From Bryobacteraceae bacterium (GTDB taxonomy: Bacteria; Acidobacteriota; Terriglobia; Bryobacterales; Bryobacteraceae): a stretch of 64,000 nucleotides of DNA. Every line of letters starts with the position of its first letter. Position 1 is the stretch's first letter. Below, one piece after another: positions 26,561 through 35,567 of this stretch. The translations under genes were made by a program, and so were the position numbers. The DNA lies in contig JAWKHH010000004.1 of the NCBI GenBank assembly GCA_041394945.1, positions 930,001 through 994,000 of the forward strand, written 5' to 3'. The notes beneath the pieces were generated by a model, which ran no database searches, was not told where the DNA came from, and saw nothing but the letters and a program-made list of their open reading frames with translations.

Positions 26561-27498
26561 CCGCGGAACTGCGGCAGCGCGTGGAAGTATTCTATTGTTT
26601 CCCGTAGTCCCTGTTCCAGCGACACTCTCGGCTCCCAACCGAGCACCCTCTTGGCTTTAGAGATGTCCGGTTTCCGCCGCTGCGGATCATCCTGAGGTAG
26701 CGGTTCGAATACGATCGGAGCGCTGCTTCCCGACAATGTCTTGATCCGTTCGGCGAACTCCAGAATCGTCATCTCGCCCGGGTTGCCCAGATTTACCGGA
26801 TACGGCTCCTCGGACCACGTCAGCCGGTACAGCCCGTCGACCAAGTCGCTCACATAGCAGAAGCTCCGCGTCTGCCGTCCGGACCCGAACACGGTGAACG
26901 GCTCCCCGTTCAGCGCCTGCTTCATGAAGGCCGGCACCACCCGCCCGTCGTCCAACTGCATCCGCGGTCCGTATGTATTGAAGATCCGCGCGATCCGCGT
27001 GGCCATTCCGTAACGCCGGTGATACGCCATCGTGATCGCTTCCGCGAACCGCTTGCTCTCGTCATAACAGGAGCGCGGACCCACTGGATTCACGTTCCCC
27101 CAGTACGTCTCCACCTGCGGATGCTCCAGCGGATCGCCATAGCACTCCGACGTACTAGTCAGCAGGAATCGCGCGTCGTTGCGCCGCGCCAGTTCCAGTA
27201 GGTTCTGCGTCCCGATCGATCCCACTTCCAGCGTCTCGATCGGATGCTCCATGTAGTCCACCGGACTCGCAGGGGACGCCAGATTCATTACCGCCGCCAC
27301 GCCGCCTTCCACGTCGAAAGGCTTGGTCACGTCGTGCTCTCGGAACTCGAAGTGCGGATTCCCCTCGAGGTGGCGAAGATTGTTCGGTGAGCCAGTGATG
27401 AAGTTGTCGATCGCCACTACTTCATGGCCCTCGTGAATCAGCCGGTCACAGAGATGAGAACCGATGAATCCGGCGGCGCCGGCAACGACAATACGCAA
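26485..27498 (-). CDS. UDP-glucuronate decarboxylase (extended SDR, UXS-like)
   Basis: 337 residues. Converts UDP-glucuronate to UDP-xylose with bound NAD+, supplying sugar nucleotides for surface polysaccharide. The motif GAAGFIGS (residues 7-14), the catalytic Tyr145/Lys149 pair in SCYDESKR, and IARIFNTYGPRMQ and GSGRQTRSFCYVSDLV are characteristic. The start is TTG (27496-27498) with AGGAGG six bases upstream. The last ~25 residues, Ser/Thr/Ala-rich, are encoded opposite the DUF3501 gene and look non-conserved. A close relative such as dTDP-glucose dehydratase is less likely given the FCYVSDLVDGL block. The exopolysaccharide locus at 60 kb may use its product. Confidence 0.88.
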   Translation of the reverse strand: MRIVVAGAAGFIGSHLCDRLIHEGHEVVAIDNFITGSPNNLRHLEGNPHFEFREHDVTKPFDVEGGVAAVMNLASPASPVDYMEHPIETLEVGSIGTQNLLELARRNDARFLLTSTSECYGDPLEHPQVETYWGNVNPVGPRSCYDESKRFAEAITMAYHRRYGMATRIARIFNTYGPRMQLDDGRVVPAFMKQALNGEPFTVFGSGRQTRSFCYVSDLVDGLYRLTWSEEPYPVNLGNPGEMTILEFAERIKTLSGSSAPIVFEPLPQDDPQRRKPDISKAKRVLGWEPRVSLEQGLRETIEYFHALPQFRGQGRTSATSSVNASPVSSVDAVYRG

Positions 27499-27531
27499 TC
27501 GCCCCTCCTGATTTGAAGTACTCGAAATTCC

Positions 27532-27537
27532 ATTGTA
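27532..27537 (-). promoter_or_regulatory. TACAAT -10-like hexamer for the uxs-like gene
   Basis: Minus-strand TACAAT lies about 33 bases before the TTG start and its AGGAGG site; no clear -35 partner is seen. Confidence 0.28.
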
Positions 27538-27584
27538 CTGGAGGGTCTGAGAATCGAGAAGGACATTATCGCCCTATAGCTAGC

Positions 27585-27597
27585 CTAGATCTTCTAG
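27585..27597. promoter_or_regulatory. CTAGA-TCT-TCTAG inverted repeat in a divergent promoter region
   Basis: A 13-base palindrome with five-base arms, located 28 bases upstream of the TACAAT hexamer of the Fe-S reductase gene. It overlaps that gene's -35 region only loosely. A possible operator for an unknown regulator. Confidence 0.25.
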
Positions 27598-27624
27598 TAC
27601 GAAGTCGGTGAAAGACCTGAGCGG

Positions 27625-27630
27625 TACAAT
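27625..27630 (+). promoter_or_regulatory. TACAAT -10 for a probably leaderless Fe-S reductase mRNA
   Basis: TACAAT ends seven bases before the ATG at 27638, where transcription would normally begin, so the mRNA may start at the AUG. No Shine-Dalgarno sequence is present upstream of this ATG. Confidence 0.42.
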
Positions 27631-27637
27631 CAAGCGA

Positions 27638-29470
27638 ATGACTGAGCCTCAATGGTTCGAGACCCTCGCCTTGGTGCTCCTCCTCGCCGCCTCGGCTGCG
27701 ATGTTCTGGTCCCGCTTCGGTCGCGTTCTTGCCATCGTCCGGAGTTCCCGGCCCGATCCCGGCTTTTCCCTCCACCCCTTCGGCCCTCGCGTCGCCGATT
27801 TCATCAAGGATGTGCTGCTCCAGGCCAAGGTCATCACCCAACGCCCGCTGCCCGGCTTGGCCCACGCCTTCGTCTTTTGGGGATTCTGCGCATTCGCCCT
27901 GGTGACGCTCGATCACCTCGCCGCCGGTTTCGGCTTCCGCCTGTTGGACCGCGACGGCGCTTTCGGACGTGTCTACTTCGCGCTTGCCGCCTGTTTCGCC
28001 ATCGTTGTCGCAGTTTCCATCACCGGACTCGCCTTGCGTCGCTTTCTCGCCCGCCCCAAATGGCTCGGCGAGGTCAAGGCGGAGTCCGGTATCATCGCCC
28101 TGCTGATCCTCATCCTGATGCTCACCTATCTGGCCGATTGGTGGTTCCACACCGGCCGCCTCGTCTGGTGGCTGCACACGCTCACCCTCGCCGGATTCCT
28201 CCCCCTGGTGCCCCACACCAAGCACATGCACCTGGTGCTCAGCCCCGCCACCGTCTTCCTATCGCACGGCGGTTTCAGCCGCATCCCGCCCCTCGATGGC
28301 GACGAGGATTTCGGGCTCGATACGGGCAAGGACGTCACCCAACTCGCCGCTCTCCAGGCGTATTCCTGCGTCGAGTGTGGCCGCTGCATGGAACACTGCC
28401 CGGCGAATTTCACCGGAAAAGAGCTGAATCCGAAGCAGATTATTCTTGGATTACGCGGCTATCTGAACGAGAATGGATCCGGCGCGGAGGAGCCCCTGCT
28501 CGGTGCCCATCTCTCTCAAGAGGCCGTCTTCCAATGCACCACCTGTGGGTCCTGCGAGTTCCAGTGCCCGGTGGGAATCGAGCACCTGCCGATCATCGTC
28601 GGCCTCCGGCGTGGCGCCGTCAACACCGGAAAGTGGGACGACGACCACGGCGGCAAGCTCTTCCTCAACCTCGAGCGCTACGGTAACCCCCTCGGGATGT
28701 CCTCCTCCGAACGCGACAAGTTCATCCAGAAAGCCGCACTCCCGCTGTTCGACGGCTCCCAGGAATACTGCCTCTGGCTCGGCTGCATGGGCTCCTACGA
28801 TCCGCGGGGCAGGGAAATCGTCGAATCCTTCGTCCGCGTCCTGCGCCATCTCAACGTGAGCTTCGGCGTCCTCAAGAAGGAGAAGTGCACCGGCGACTCC
28901 GCCCGCCGCCTCGGCAACGACCTGGCCTTCGGTGAACTCGCCCAATCCAACCTCGACGCCATCGAATCGGCCGGCGTGAAAACGATGATCTCCATCTGCC
29001 CGCACTGCGTCCGCACCATCGGCGAAGACTGGAAGGAGTATGGAACCGCGCCGCCCATCGAACATCACAGCGAGTTCCTCGCGCGCAACCGCTCACGCCT
29101 ACCTTCAAGCACCTCCGTCGGCAAGGTGGTCTATCACGACCCCTGCTACCTCGGCCGCTACCGCGATATCTACCAGGAACCCCGCGACGTGGCGGCCATG
29201 GCAGGCTCCATCGTCGAGCCGGACCGCTCACGCGAACGGTCGTTCTGCTGCGGGGCCGGTGGCGGCCTTGCCTTCCTTGGTGAGGAAAAAGGCGAGCGCG
29301 TCAGTGTCGAACGCTGCAACCAACTCGCCTCCACCGGCGCGGACGTCGTGGCCGCCGCCTGCCCCTTCTGTAACACGATGTTTCGCGACGCGCTCAGCGG
29401 ACGCGAGTCGCCGCCCCAACTGCTGGACATTGCGCAGATTGCGGCGGCAGGGCTGAATTCGGGAGAATAG
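27638..29470 (+). CDS. membrane-bound Fe-S reductase (EtfD/HdrDE-like: NarI-type helices, two 4Fe-4S, CCG domains)
   Basis: 610 residues. The N-terminal ~225 residues hold five or so membrane helices similar to NarI/HdrE cytochrome b subunits. A ferredoxin domain follows with CVECGRCMEHCP and CTTCGSCEFQCP, then two CCG domains (LGCMGSYDPRG; FCCGAGGGLAFLGEEKG). Proteins of this build pass electrons between electron-transfer flavoprotein or other soluble carriers and the quinone pool. Usually etfAB are nearby, but none is in this window. A GTG at 27608 would add ten residues; ATG 27638 is preferred because a -10-like hexamer ends just before it. Four bases separate it from the TolC gene. Confidence 0.85.
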   Translation: MTEPQWFETLALVLLLAASAAMFWSRFGRVLAIVRSSRPDPGFSLHPFGPRVADFIKDVLLQAKVITQRPLPGLAHAFVFWGFCAFALVTLDHLAAGFGFRLLDRDGAFGRVYFALAACFAIVVAVSITGLALRRFLARPKWLGEVKAESGIIALLILILMLTYLADWWFHTGRLVWWLHTLTLAGFLPLVPHTKHMHLVLSPATVFLSHGGFSRIPPLDGDEDFGLDTGKDVTQLAALQAYSCVECGRCMEHCPANFTGKELNPKQIILGLRGYLNENGSGAEEPLLGAHLSQEAVFQCTTCGSCEFQCPVGIEHLPIIVGLRRGAVNTGKWDDDHGGKLFLNLERYGNPLGMSSSERDKFIQKAALPLFDGSQEYCLWLGCMGSYDPRGREIVESFVRVLRHLNVSFGVLKKEKCTGDSARRLGNDLAFGELAQSNLDAIESAGVKTMISICPHCVRTIGEDWKEYGTAPPIEHHSEFLARNRSRLPSSTSVGKVVYHDPCYLGRYRDIYQEPRDVAAMAGSIVEPDRSRERSFCCGAGGGLAFLGEEKGERVSVERCNQLASTGADVVAAACPFCNTMFRDALSGRESPPQLLDIAQIAAAGLNSGE

Positions 29471-29474
29471 CCGA

Positions 29475-30824
29475 ATGCTTCGATGGCCGATATGCGTGGC
29501 TGCCTGTGCCAGCGCGCTCATGGCGCAAACGACCGTGCAGCAGGCCGTGGAGGGGGCCCTCGCCCGCTATCCCGCGATCCGGATTCCCGCTGAGCGCAAG
29601 GCCGCCGCCGAGGCGGGCATCCTCCTCGCCCGCACCGCTTACCTGCCTCGCGTCGACTTCCACACGCAACTCAACCGCGCCACGCGCAACAACATCTACG
29701 GTATGATCTTTCCCCAATCGGTCATTCCGGCCATCTCCGGCCCGCCCAACCCCGCGAACAGCATGACTAACGTTTGGGGCTCGGCCGTGGGGTTGCTCGT
29801 TTCCTGGGAACCATTCGATTTCGGATTTCGAAAAGCCAAGGTCGAGGAAGCCGAGGCCGCCAGGCGGACCGCCGAATCCGCTCTCGATCGCACTCGCCTC
29901 GAAGTCGCCACGCGTACAGCCGATGCCTACCTCACCATCCTCGCCGCCGAGCAGACCGTCAAGGCCGCCGCCGCCGGCGTCGAACGCGCCCGCGTCTTCT
30001 CGAATGTCGTCGAGGCGCTCGTGAAAGCCGACATGCGGCCCGGTGTCGAGTTGTCGCGCGTCAAGGCCGAGATGGCTGCCGCGCAGGCCGCCCAGATCCA
30101 ATCCGAGCAAGCCGTCGCCGTGGCCAGGGCCGAGATCATGCAGTACACCGGAGATCCCGTCGACACCCTTTCGCCCGGTCCGTTGCTCGATCACGCCGCG
30201 CCGCTCGAGGCCGGTTCCAACATTGCCGAATCGCATCCCGTACTCCGAGAGCAAGGCGCCGCGATCGACGAATCTAAGGCCCGGCAGAAAACACTCGACC
30301 GGTCGTTCTTCCCCAAATTCCAGGTGCAAGGTGCTCAATACGCGCGCGGCTCCGGGGCCAATCCGGACTTCACCACCGGTGGCGCCGCCGCCGGACTCGG
30401 GCCGAACATTTACAACTGGGGAGCGGCCATCAGCATGACGATGCCGCTCATGGACTTCGTTTCACTCCGCGCGCGCAAGCTGGCTGAAAGCGCCGACGAG
30501 CGCGGCGAGCGTGCCCGATACGACCAGTTACGGCAGGACCTGCGCTCGCAACTGGAACGTGCACGCGCCATGCTCGACGGTGCCCGCCGCGTCGCCGCCG
30601 TTGTGCCCGTTCAGTTGGAAGCCGCCCGCGCCGCCGAAACCCAGGCCACCGCTCGCTACCGCGCCGGGCTCGGCACCCTCGTCGAAGTCGCCGACGCGCA
30701 GCGCCTGCTTACTCAGGCCGAAATCGACAACGGACTTGCGCGTCTGGCGGTGTGGCGCGGGATGCTGGCCGTCGCCGCCGCGCAGGGCGATCTGGAGCCA
30801 TTCTTGAAGCAGGCGGCGAGGTAG
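29475..30824 (+). CDS. TolC-family outer membrane efflux protein
   Basis: 449 residues. Signal peptide ending near ASALMAQ, then two structurally repeated halves rich in long amphipathic helices and Ala/Glu/Arg. Recognisable blocks include LEVATRTADAYLTILAAEQ and ARYRAGLGTLVEVADAQRLL, the latter the common TolC C-terminal motif. It would form the trimeric outer-membrane channel of the efflux system encoded by the next two genes, with a 7-base gap to the RND pump. Substrate is not inferable. No lipobox Cys is present, so it is a TolC-like rather than OprM lipoprotein type. Confidence 0.9.
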   Translation: MLRWPICVAACASALMAQTTVQQAVEGALARYPAIRIPAERKAAAEAGILLARTAYLPRVDFHTQLNRATRNNIYGMIFPQSVIPAISGPPNPANSMTNVWGSAVGLLVSWEPFDFGFRKAKVEEAEAARRTAESALDRTRLEVATRTADAYLTILAAEQTVKAAAAGVERARVFSNVVEALVKADMRPGVELSRVKAEMAAAQAAQIQSEQAVAVARAEIMQYTGDPVDTLSPGPLLDHAAPLEAGSNIAESHPVLREQGAAIDESKARQKTLDRSFFPKFQVQGAQYARGSGANPDFTTGGAAAGLGPNIYNWGAAISMTMPLMDFVSLRARKLAESADERGERARYDQLRQDLRSQLERARAMLDGARRVAAVVPVQLEAARAAETQATARYRAGLGTLVEVADAQRLLTQAEIDNGLARLAVWRGMLAVAAAQGDLEPFLKQAAR

Positions 30825-30831
30825 GCGAGAT

Positions 30832-33800
30832 ATGTGGCTGGTACTGTCGGCGCTGCGGCGCCCGCTCACTGTGGTCGTGGCTGTTCTTGCGGTCCTCCTG
30901 GGTTCGTTCCTCGCGATTCAGCGTATGAAGAAGGATATCTTCCCCGCTGTCGGATCGCCGACGATCTATGTCTCGCAGCCCTACAGCGGCATGGATCCGT
31001 CGCAAATGGAGGGTTTCCTTACCTACTATTACGAGTATCATTTCCTCTATATCAGCGGAATTGAGCACGTCGAGTCGAAGTCGATTCAAGGCGTGGCCCT
31101 GATGAAACTCGTCTTCCATCCCGACACCGACATGGACCAGGCCACCGCCGAAGTCGTCGGTTACGTCAACCGCTCCCGCGCGTTCATGCCGCCCGGCGCC
31201 GTGCCGCCTTTCATAACCCGGTTCGACGCCGGCTCGATACCCGTCGGCCAACTCGTGTTTTCGAGCGCCATCCGCACGCCGGCCGAAATGCAGGACTTCG
31301 CCATCAACCGTGTCCGTCCCCTTTTCGCCACGCTGCCCGGCGTCTCTGCGCCTCCCCCGTTCGGCGGCAACCAGCGGTCCATCGTCGTGCGCGCGAATCC
31401 CGATAAGCTCCGGCAGTACAACCTGTCTCCCGAGGAAGTCATCGCCGCGGTCAACCGCGCCTCAGTCGTAATGCCATCCGGAAATCTTCGCATCGGCGAC
31501 CTGAATTACATTGCAAATACGAACGGCGTAATCGGTGGCAACCTCGGCGAATTAGCCGACGCGCCCGTCCGCACCGGCAACGGACCAGCGATCTTCCTCC
31601 GCGATGTCGCCGTCGTCGAGAACGGCACCGATATCGTGACCGGCTACGCCCACGTCAACGGCAAACGCACCGTCTACATTCAGGTCACCAAGCGCAGCGA
31701 CGCCTCCACGCTCGACGTCATCCGCAACGTCCGCGACGCGCTCCCGGCCATGCGCAACGTCCTCCCAGAGGATGTCGAACTGCGGCTCGAGTTCGACCAG
31801 ACCGGCTACGTCTCAAGCGCGCTCCAAAGCCTTGCCAACGAAGCCGCCCTTGGCGCGCTGCTCACCGGACTCATGGTCGTCCTGTTCCTGCGCGATTGGC
31901 GCAGCGCCTTGATCGTCATGGCGACGATTCCCTTCGCGCTCCTCGGCGCCGTCGTCGGACTGTGGGCCATCGGCCAGACCATCAACATCATGACGCTCGC
32001 CGGTCTCGCGCTTGCCGTCGGGGTCCTGGTCGACGAAGCAACGGTCGAAATCGAAAACATCCACTCGCACATGGCCGGCGGACTCTCCAAGCCCCGCGCC
32101 GTTCTCGACGCCTGTCACAAAACGGCCCTCCCTCGTCTGCTCTCCATGCTCTCGATCCTCGCCGTCTTTGTCCCGTCGTTCTTCATGGCCGGTGTCGCGC
32201 GGCAGTTGTTCGTGCCGCTCGCGCTTGCCGTGGCGTTCGCCATGATCTCCTCCTACGTGCTCTCGAGCACTCTCGTCCCGGTGCTCTCCGTGTGGCTCAT
32301 GAAGCAGGGGCACGGCGAGGCGGAGCAGGCCGGCCTGCGCCGCTGGTACGGCCAATATCTCGATGCCGTCACCGGACTCCGCTGGATCGTCGCGGCCGCC
32401 TACTTCGCCGGAGCTGTCGCCATTCTGTTGCTAGTGCTGCCTTCGATCGGAACCGAATTCTTCCCGCGGGTCGATTCCGGGCAATTCCAGATTCGCCTTC
32501 GCGCCCCAACCGGCACGCGCATCGAGAAGACGGAACTGATCGCGCTCGATGCCCTCGCCGCCATCGAGAAGACCGTCGGCAAAGAGAACGTCGATATCAG
32601 CACGGCGTTCATCGGAGTCCAACCGGCCAGCTACCCGATCAACACCGTGCACCTCTGGACCGGCGGTCCGCACGAGATCGTCATGAAGGCTGCGCTCAAG
32701 CCCTCCGCCGCGTTGCGCGGCGAAGAACTCCGCGAGCGCCTGCGGGCCGATCTCTCCAAGGCGCTCCCCGGCGTCACGTTCTCCTTCGAAGCCGCCGACA
32801 TCATCGGCCAGGTGATGTCGTTCGGTTCGCCCACCCCCGTCGAGGTCGCTGTGCAGGGCCCCGCGATGGCCGACAACCGCGCCCACGCCGGCAAGGTCCG
32901 CGCCGAACTCGCCAAGCTCCCCTTCCTGCGCGACCTCACGCAGGCCCAGCCGCTCGATTACCCGGCTCTCGACGTCACAATTGATCGCGAACGCGCCGGT
33001 CAGTACGGGCTCACGACGGCCAACGTCCTGAAGTCCGTCGTCACAGCAACCTCCTCCAGCCGCTTCACCGACCCCAACTACTGGCGCGACCCGCGCAGTG
33101 GCAACGCATTTCAGATTCAGGTGGAGATTCCGCAGTACCGGATGCAGTCAGTCGAGGATCTCCGCAAACTTCCCGTCACCGCCCCCGGCGGGCCCAGGGC
33201 CCTGTTGGGCGACGTTGCGTCGTTCAAGGAAAGCGAGGCATTCGGTCTCGTCGAACGCTATAACATGCAGCGTGTCGTCAGCTTCACGGCTAACATTCAC
33301 GGCCAGCCGCTCGGTCAGATCAGCGACGCGGTCCGCGCCGCCATCGCCCGCGCCGGTGCTCCTCCGCGAGGTGTCTCGGTGCAGGTGCGCGGACAGATCC
33401 CGCCGCTCGAAGAGTCGCTGTCCGGATTGCAGCGCGGCCTCCTGCTCTCAATCGCTGTCATATTTTTGCTGCTCACTGCGAATTTCCAGTCCTTCCGCCT
33501 CGCGCTCGCCGTGGTGCTCACCATCCCGGCGGTGCTGTGCGGCGTGGTACTCGCGTTGTGGTTCACCGGCACAACGCTCAACGTGCAGTCCTTCATCGGC
33601 GCGATCATGGCCGTCGGCATCGCCGTCGCCAACTCCATCCTCATGGTGACGTTCATGGAGTTCGAGCGCCGCTCCGGGGCCGATGTTCGCGACGCCGCGG
33701 TGAAGGGCGGCCGCGGTCGCCTTCGCGCGATCCTCATGACTGCCTTCGCCATGATCGCCGGAATGCTTCCCATCGCCTTGGGCGCGGATCAAACAGCCCC

Positions 33801-33954
33801 GCTCGGCAAGGCCGTCGTCGGAGGCCTCGCCATGGCCACCGTCGCCACCCTCACCGCGCTCCCCGCCCTCTACGCGATCCTCCAGTCCGGCGCGAGCCGC
33901 CATTCCCGGTCGCTCGACCCCAACGATCCAGCGAGTTCTTTCTATGAAGCTTAG
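30832..33954 (+). CDS. RND-superfamily efflux permease
   Basis: 1040 residues, full RND length. One N-terminal helix (LTVVVAVLAVLLGSFLA), a large periplasmic loop, helices 2-6 beginning near ALGALLTGLMVVLFLRDWRS, a second periplasmic loop, and the closing helices. The helix-4 region GLALAVGVLVDEATVEIENI has the acidic residues used for proton relay (Asp/Glu in VDEATVEIE). Helix 1 carries PRPL-like LRRPLTVV, and the segment QRMKKDIFPAV follows. Likely a proton-driven pump of the hydrophobe/amphiphile (HAE) class; heavy-metal specificity was not supported. Overlaps the adaptor gene by 11 bases. Confidence 0.92.
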   Translation: MWLVLSALRRPLTVVVAVLAVLLGSFLAIQRMKKDIFPAVGSPTIYVSQPYSGMDPSQMEGFLTYYYEYHFLYISGIEHVESKSIQGVALMKLVFHPDTDMDQATAEVVGYVNRSRAFMPPGAVPPFITRFDAGSIPVGQLVFSSAIRTPAEMQDFAINRVRPLFATLPGVSAPPPFGGNQRSIVVRANPDKLRQYNLSPEEVIAAVNRASVVMPSGNLRIGDLNYIANTNGVIGGNLGELADAPVRTGNGPAIFLRDVAVVENGTDIVTGYAHVNGKRTVYIQVTKRSDASTLDVIRNVRDALPAMRNVLPEDVELRLEFDQTGYVSSALQSLANEAALGALLTGLMVVLFLRDWRSALIVMATIPFALLGAVVGLWAIGQTINIMTLAGLALAVGVLVDEATVEIENIHSHMAGGLSKPRAVLDACHKTALPRLLSMLSILAVFVPSFFMAGVARQLFVPLALAVAFAMISSYVLSSTLVPVLSVWLMKQGHGEAEQAGLRRWYGQYLDAVTGLRWIVAAAYFAGAVAILLLVLPSIGTEFFPRVDSGQFQIRLRAPTGTRIEKTELIALDALAAIEKTVGKENVDISTAFIGVQPASYPINTVHLWTGGPHEIVMKAALKPSAALRGEELRERLRADLSKALPGVTFSFEAADIIGQVMSFGSPTPVEVAVQGPAMADNRAHAGKVRAELAKLPFLRDLTQAQPLDYPALDVTIDRERAGQYGLTTANVLKSVVTATSSSRFTDPNYWRDPRSGNAFQIQVEIPQYRMQSVEDLRKLPVTAPGGPRALLGDVASFKESEAFGLVERYNMQRVVSFTANIHGQPLGQISDAVRAAIARAGAPPRGVSVQVRGQIPPLEESLSGLQRGLLLSIAVIFLLLTANFQSFRLALAVVLTIPAVLCGVVLALWFTGTTLNVQSFIGAIMAVGIAVANSILMVTFMEFERRSGADVRDAAVKGGRGRLRAILMTAFAMIAGMLPIALGADQTAPLGKAVVGGLAMATVATLTALPALYAILQSGASRHSRSLDPNDPASSFYEA

Positions 33955-35011
33955 TTCGATTCTCCTGCTCGCCGCCGCGGCTGCGGCCCAAACCGTGGAG
34001 ACGGTGGAGGTGGTTTCGCAGGCCGCCGGCCGCCAGTCGCGCCTGCCCGCCGAGATCCGTCCCTTCCAACGCACCGAAATCCGCGCGCGCATCACCGCGT
34101 TCGTCGAAGAGGTGCTCGTCGATCGAGGCAGCGCCGTCAAGGCCGGGCAGGTGCTGGTGAAGCTAAGCGCGCCGGAACTCGCTGCCAAGATCGCAGAGGC
34201 CCGTGGCGTGGTCGCCGCCGTCGAATCGCGCCGTGCCGAAGCGGAGGCGAAGCTCGCCGCCGCCGAGGTCTCGCTCAATCACCTCAAGGCCGCCGCCGCG
34301 ACCCCCGGCGTCGTGACTGGCCAGGAGGTGGACCTCGCGGAGAAGAACGTCGCCGCCGCCCAAGGCGCGTTGAAGGCGATCGACGGCCAAGCCGCTGCCA
34401 CCGGCGCCGCTATTCCGCCCCTCGAAAAGATGGCCGGATATCTCGAAATTCAAGCGCCTTACGACGGAATTATTACCGAAAGGCTGGTGCACCCTGGAGC
34501 ATTGGCCGCTCCGGATCGCGCTTCGCAACCCCTCCTGGTCCTCGAACAGCACGGCCGCCTCCGCGTCGAAGTCGCCGTGCCCGAATCCGACTACGCCGCC
34601 ATTGCCCGCGGCGCCAAGGTGGCGTTCAAAGTGCCGGCGCATCCCGGCCAGACCTTCAGCGGAACAGTGGCGCGCCTCGCCAACAGCCTCGACCCCTCCA
34701 CACGCACGATGCCCGTCGAACTCGACGTCGCCAACGCCGGCGGACGCCTCGCGCCGGGAATGTACGCCGAGGTCGACTGGCCCGTCCGCCGCCGAGGCGC
34801 GTCGCTTTGGGTGCCGCCCACGGCGGTCGCGACCACCACCGGCCGCAGCTTCGTCATCCGCGTCACCGGCGGCCGAGCCGAGTGGGTCGATGTCTCGAAG
34901 GGGCAAATCTCCGGAGACCTGGTCGAGGTTTTCGGAAAACTCGCCGCCGGCGATGTGGTCGTCAAGCGGGCCACCGACGAGATCCGCGACGGCAGCCCCA
35001 TCGGCCGCTAG
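33944..35011 (+). CDS. RND efflux periplasmic adaptor (membrane fusion protein)
   Basis: 355 residues. Signal peptide MKLSSILLLAAAAAAQ, lipoyl half-motif (ITAFVEEVLVDRGSAVKAGQ), an alpha-hairpin of about 60-70 residues rich in Ala/Glu, the second lipoyl half (IQAPYDGIITERLVHPG), then beta-barrel and membrane-proximal domains (LWVPPTAVATTTGR). It bridges the RND pump and TolC-like channel. The ATG lies inside the end of the RND gene, indicating translational coupling. The gene order channel-pump-adaptor is the reverse of many enterobacterial operons. Its stop overlaps the stop of the convergent DUF4276 gene by four bases. Confidence 0.9.
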   Translation: MKLSSILLLAAAAAAQTVETVEVVSQAAGRQSRLPAEIRPFQRTEIRARITAFVEEVLVDRGSAVKAGQVLVKLSAPELAAKIAEARGVVAAVESRRAEAEAKLAAAEVSLNHLKAAAATPGVVTGQEVDLAEKNVAAAQGALKAIDGQAAATGAAIPPLEKMAGYLEIQAPYDGIITERLVHPGALAAPDRASQPLLVLEQHGRLRVEVAVPESDYAAIARGAKVAFKVPAHPGQTFSGTVARLANSLDPSTRTMPVELDVANAGGRLAPGMYAEVDWPVRRRGASLWVPPTAVATTTGRSFVIRVTGGRAEWVDVSKGQISGDLVEVFGKLAAGDVVVKRATDEIRDGSPIGR

Positions 35012-35565
35012 TCGCCCACGAGCCTCCGAAGCGTCTCGAAGATTCGGTCGCACTCGGGTGACGCCGCTCGGACATGTGCCGGATCGAGGCGTTCGAGAAT
35101 CCCCAGCGCGTGATCGACCTTGTTCTTGGAGTACTGGCCCTTCGGGCAGTCGCGAGTCGCATTGTCCAACCCGGTAAGGACATCGTGTTTGGGAATCCGC
35201 TCGATGTCCGGATTGGCAGGCAGGCTGGCCTTGCGCAGGCAATTTCCGTAGAAGACCTCTACGGCCGAGCCCCGGTTCGCAAGAAACCAGCTCTCCATCA
35301 ACTCCACCATGTAGACGTGACGGTCATCCCTGGGCATTGTCCGATCAATGGCGCCCTCGGCGTCGATGAGCAGGATGTTGGTCGCACCGGGCTTCCTTCG
35401 GCAAGCGTCCTCGAAATCCTTCCGTGTCTCCGAACGCGAACCGCAAGGCACCAAGCGAAACCGATGACGACCTGCCTTCGCCATGATCTTGACCTTCCGG
35501 AAGAACTTGTCGAATCCAGGTCTCAAGCGCGGCGATCCTTCGCACCAGACGTAGACGGCAGCCAT
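35008..35565 (-). CDS. DUF4276 family protein (TOPRIM-like), partner of the adjacent ATPase
   Basis: 185 residues from ATG 35565, two bases after the stop of the ATPase gene. The conserved acidic residues VWCEG (Glu9) and ILLIDAEG, followed by ELMESWFLAN, fit the TOPRIM-like fold proposed for DUF4276, where these residues would bind Mg2+. No membrane or signal sequence. DUF4276 proteins are nearly always paired with an AAA_21/RecF-like ATPase. By analogy with OLD nucleases and the PARIS AriA/AriB pair, the two may form a nuclease-type defence or stress module. That role is inference; catalytic activity cannot be shown from sequence. Confidence 0.75.
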   Translation of the reverse strand: MAAVYVWCEGSPRLRPGFDKFFRKVKIMAKAGRHRFRLVPCGSRSETRKDFEDACRRKPGATNILLIDAEGAIDRTMPRDDRHVYMVELMESWFLANRGSAVEVFYGNCLRKASLPANPDIERIPKHDVLTGLDNATRDCPKGQYSKNKVDHALGILERLDPAHVRAASPECDRIFETLRRLVGD

Positions 35566-35567
35566 CC

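Noticed and set aside
29394..30338. 314-codon minus-strand frame opposite the TolC gene
   Set aside because: Gly/Asp/Arg-rich antisense translation without motifs; TolC assignment is secure.
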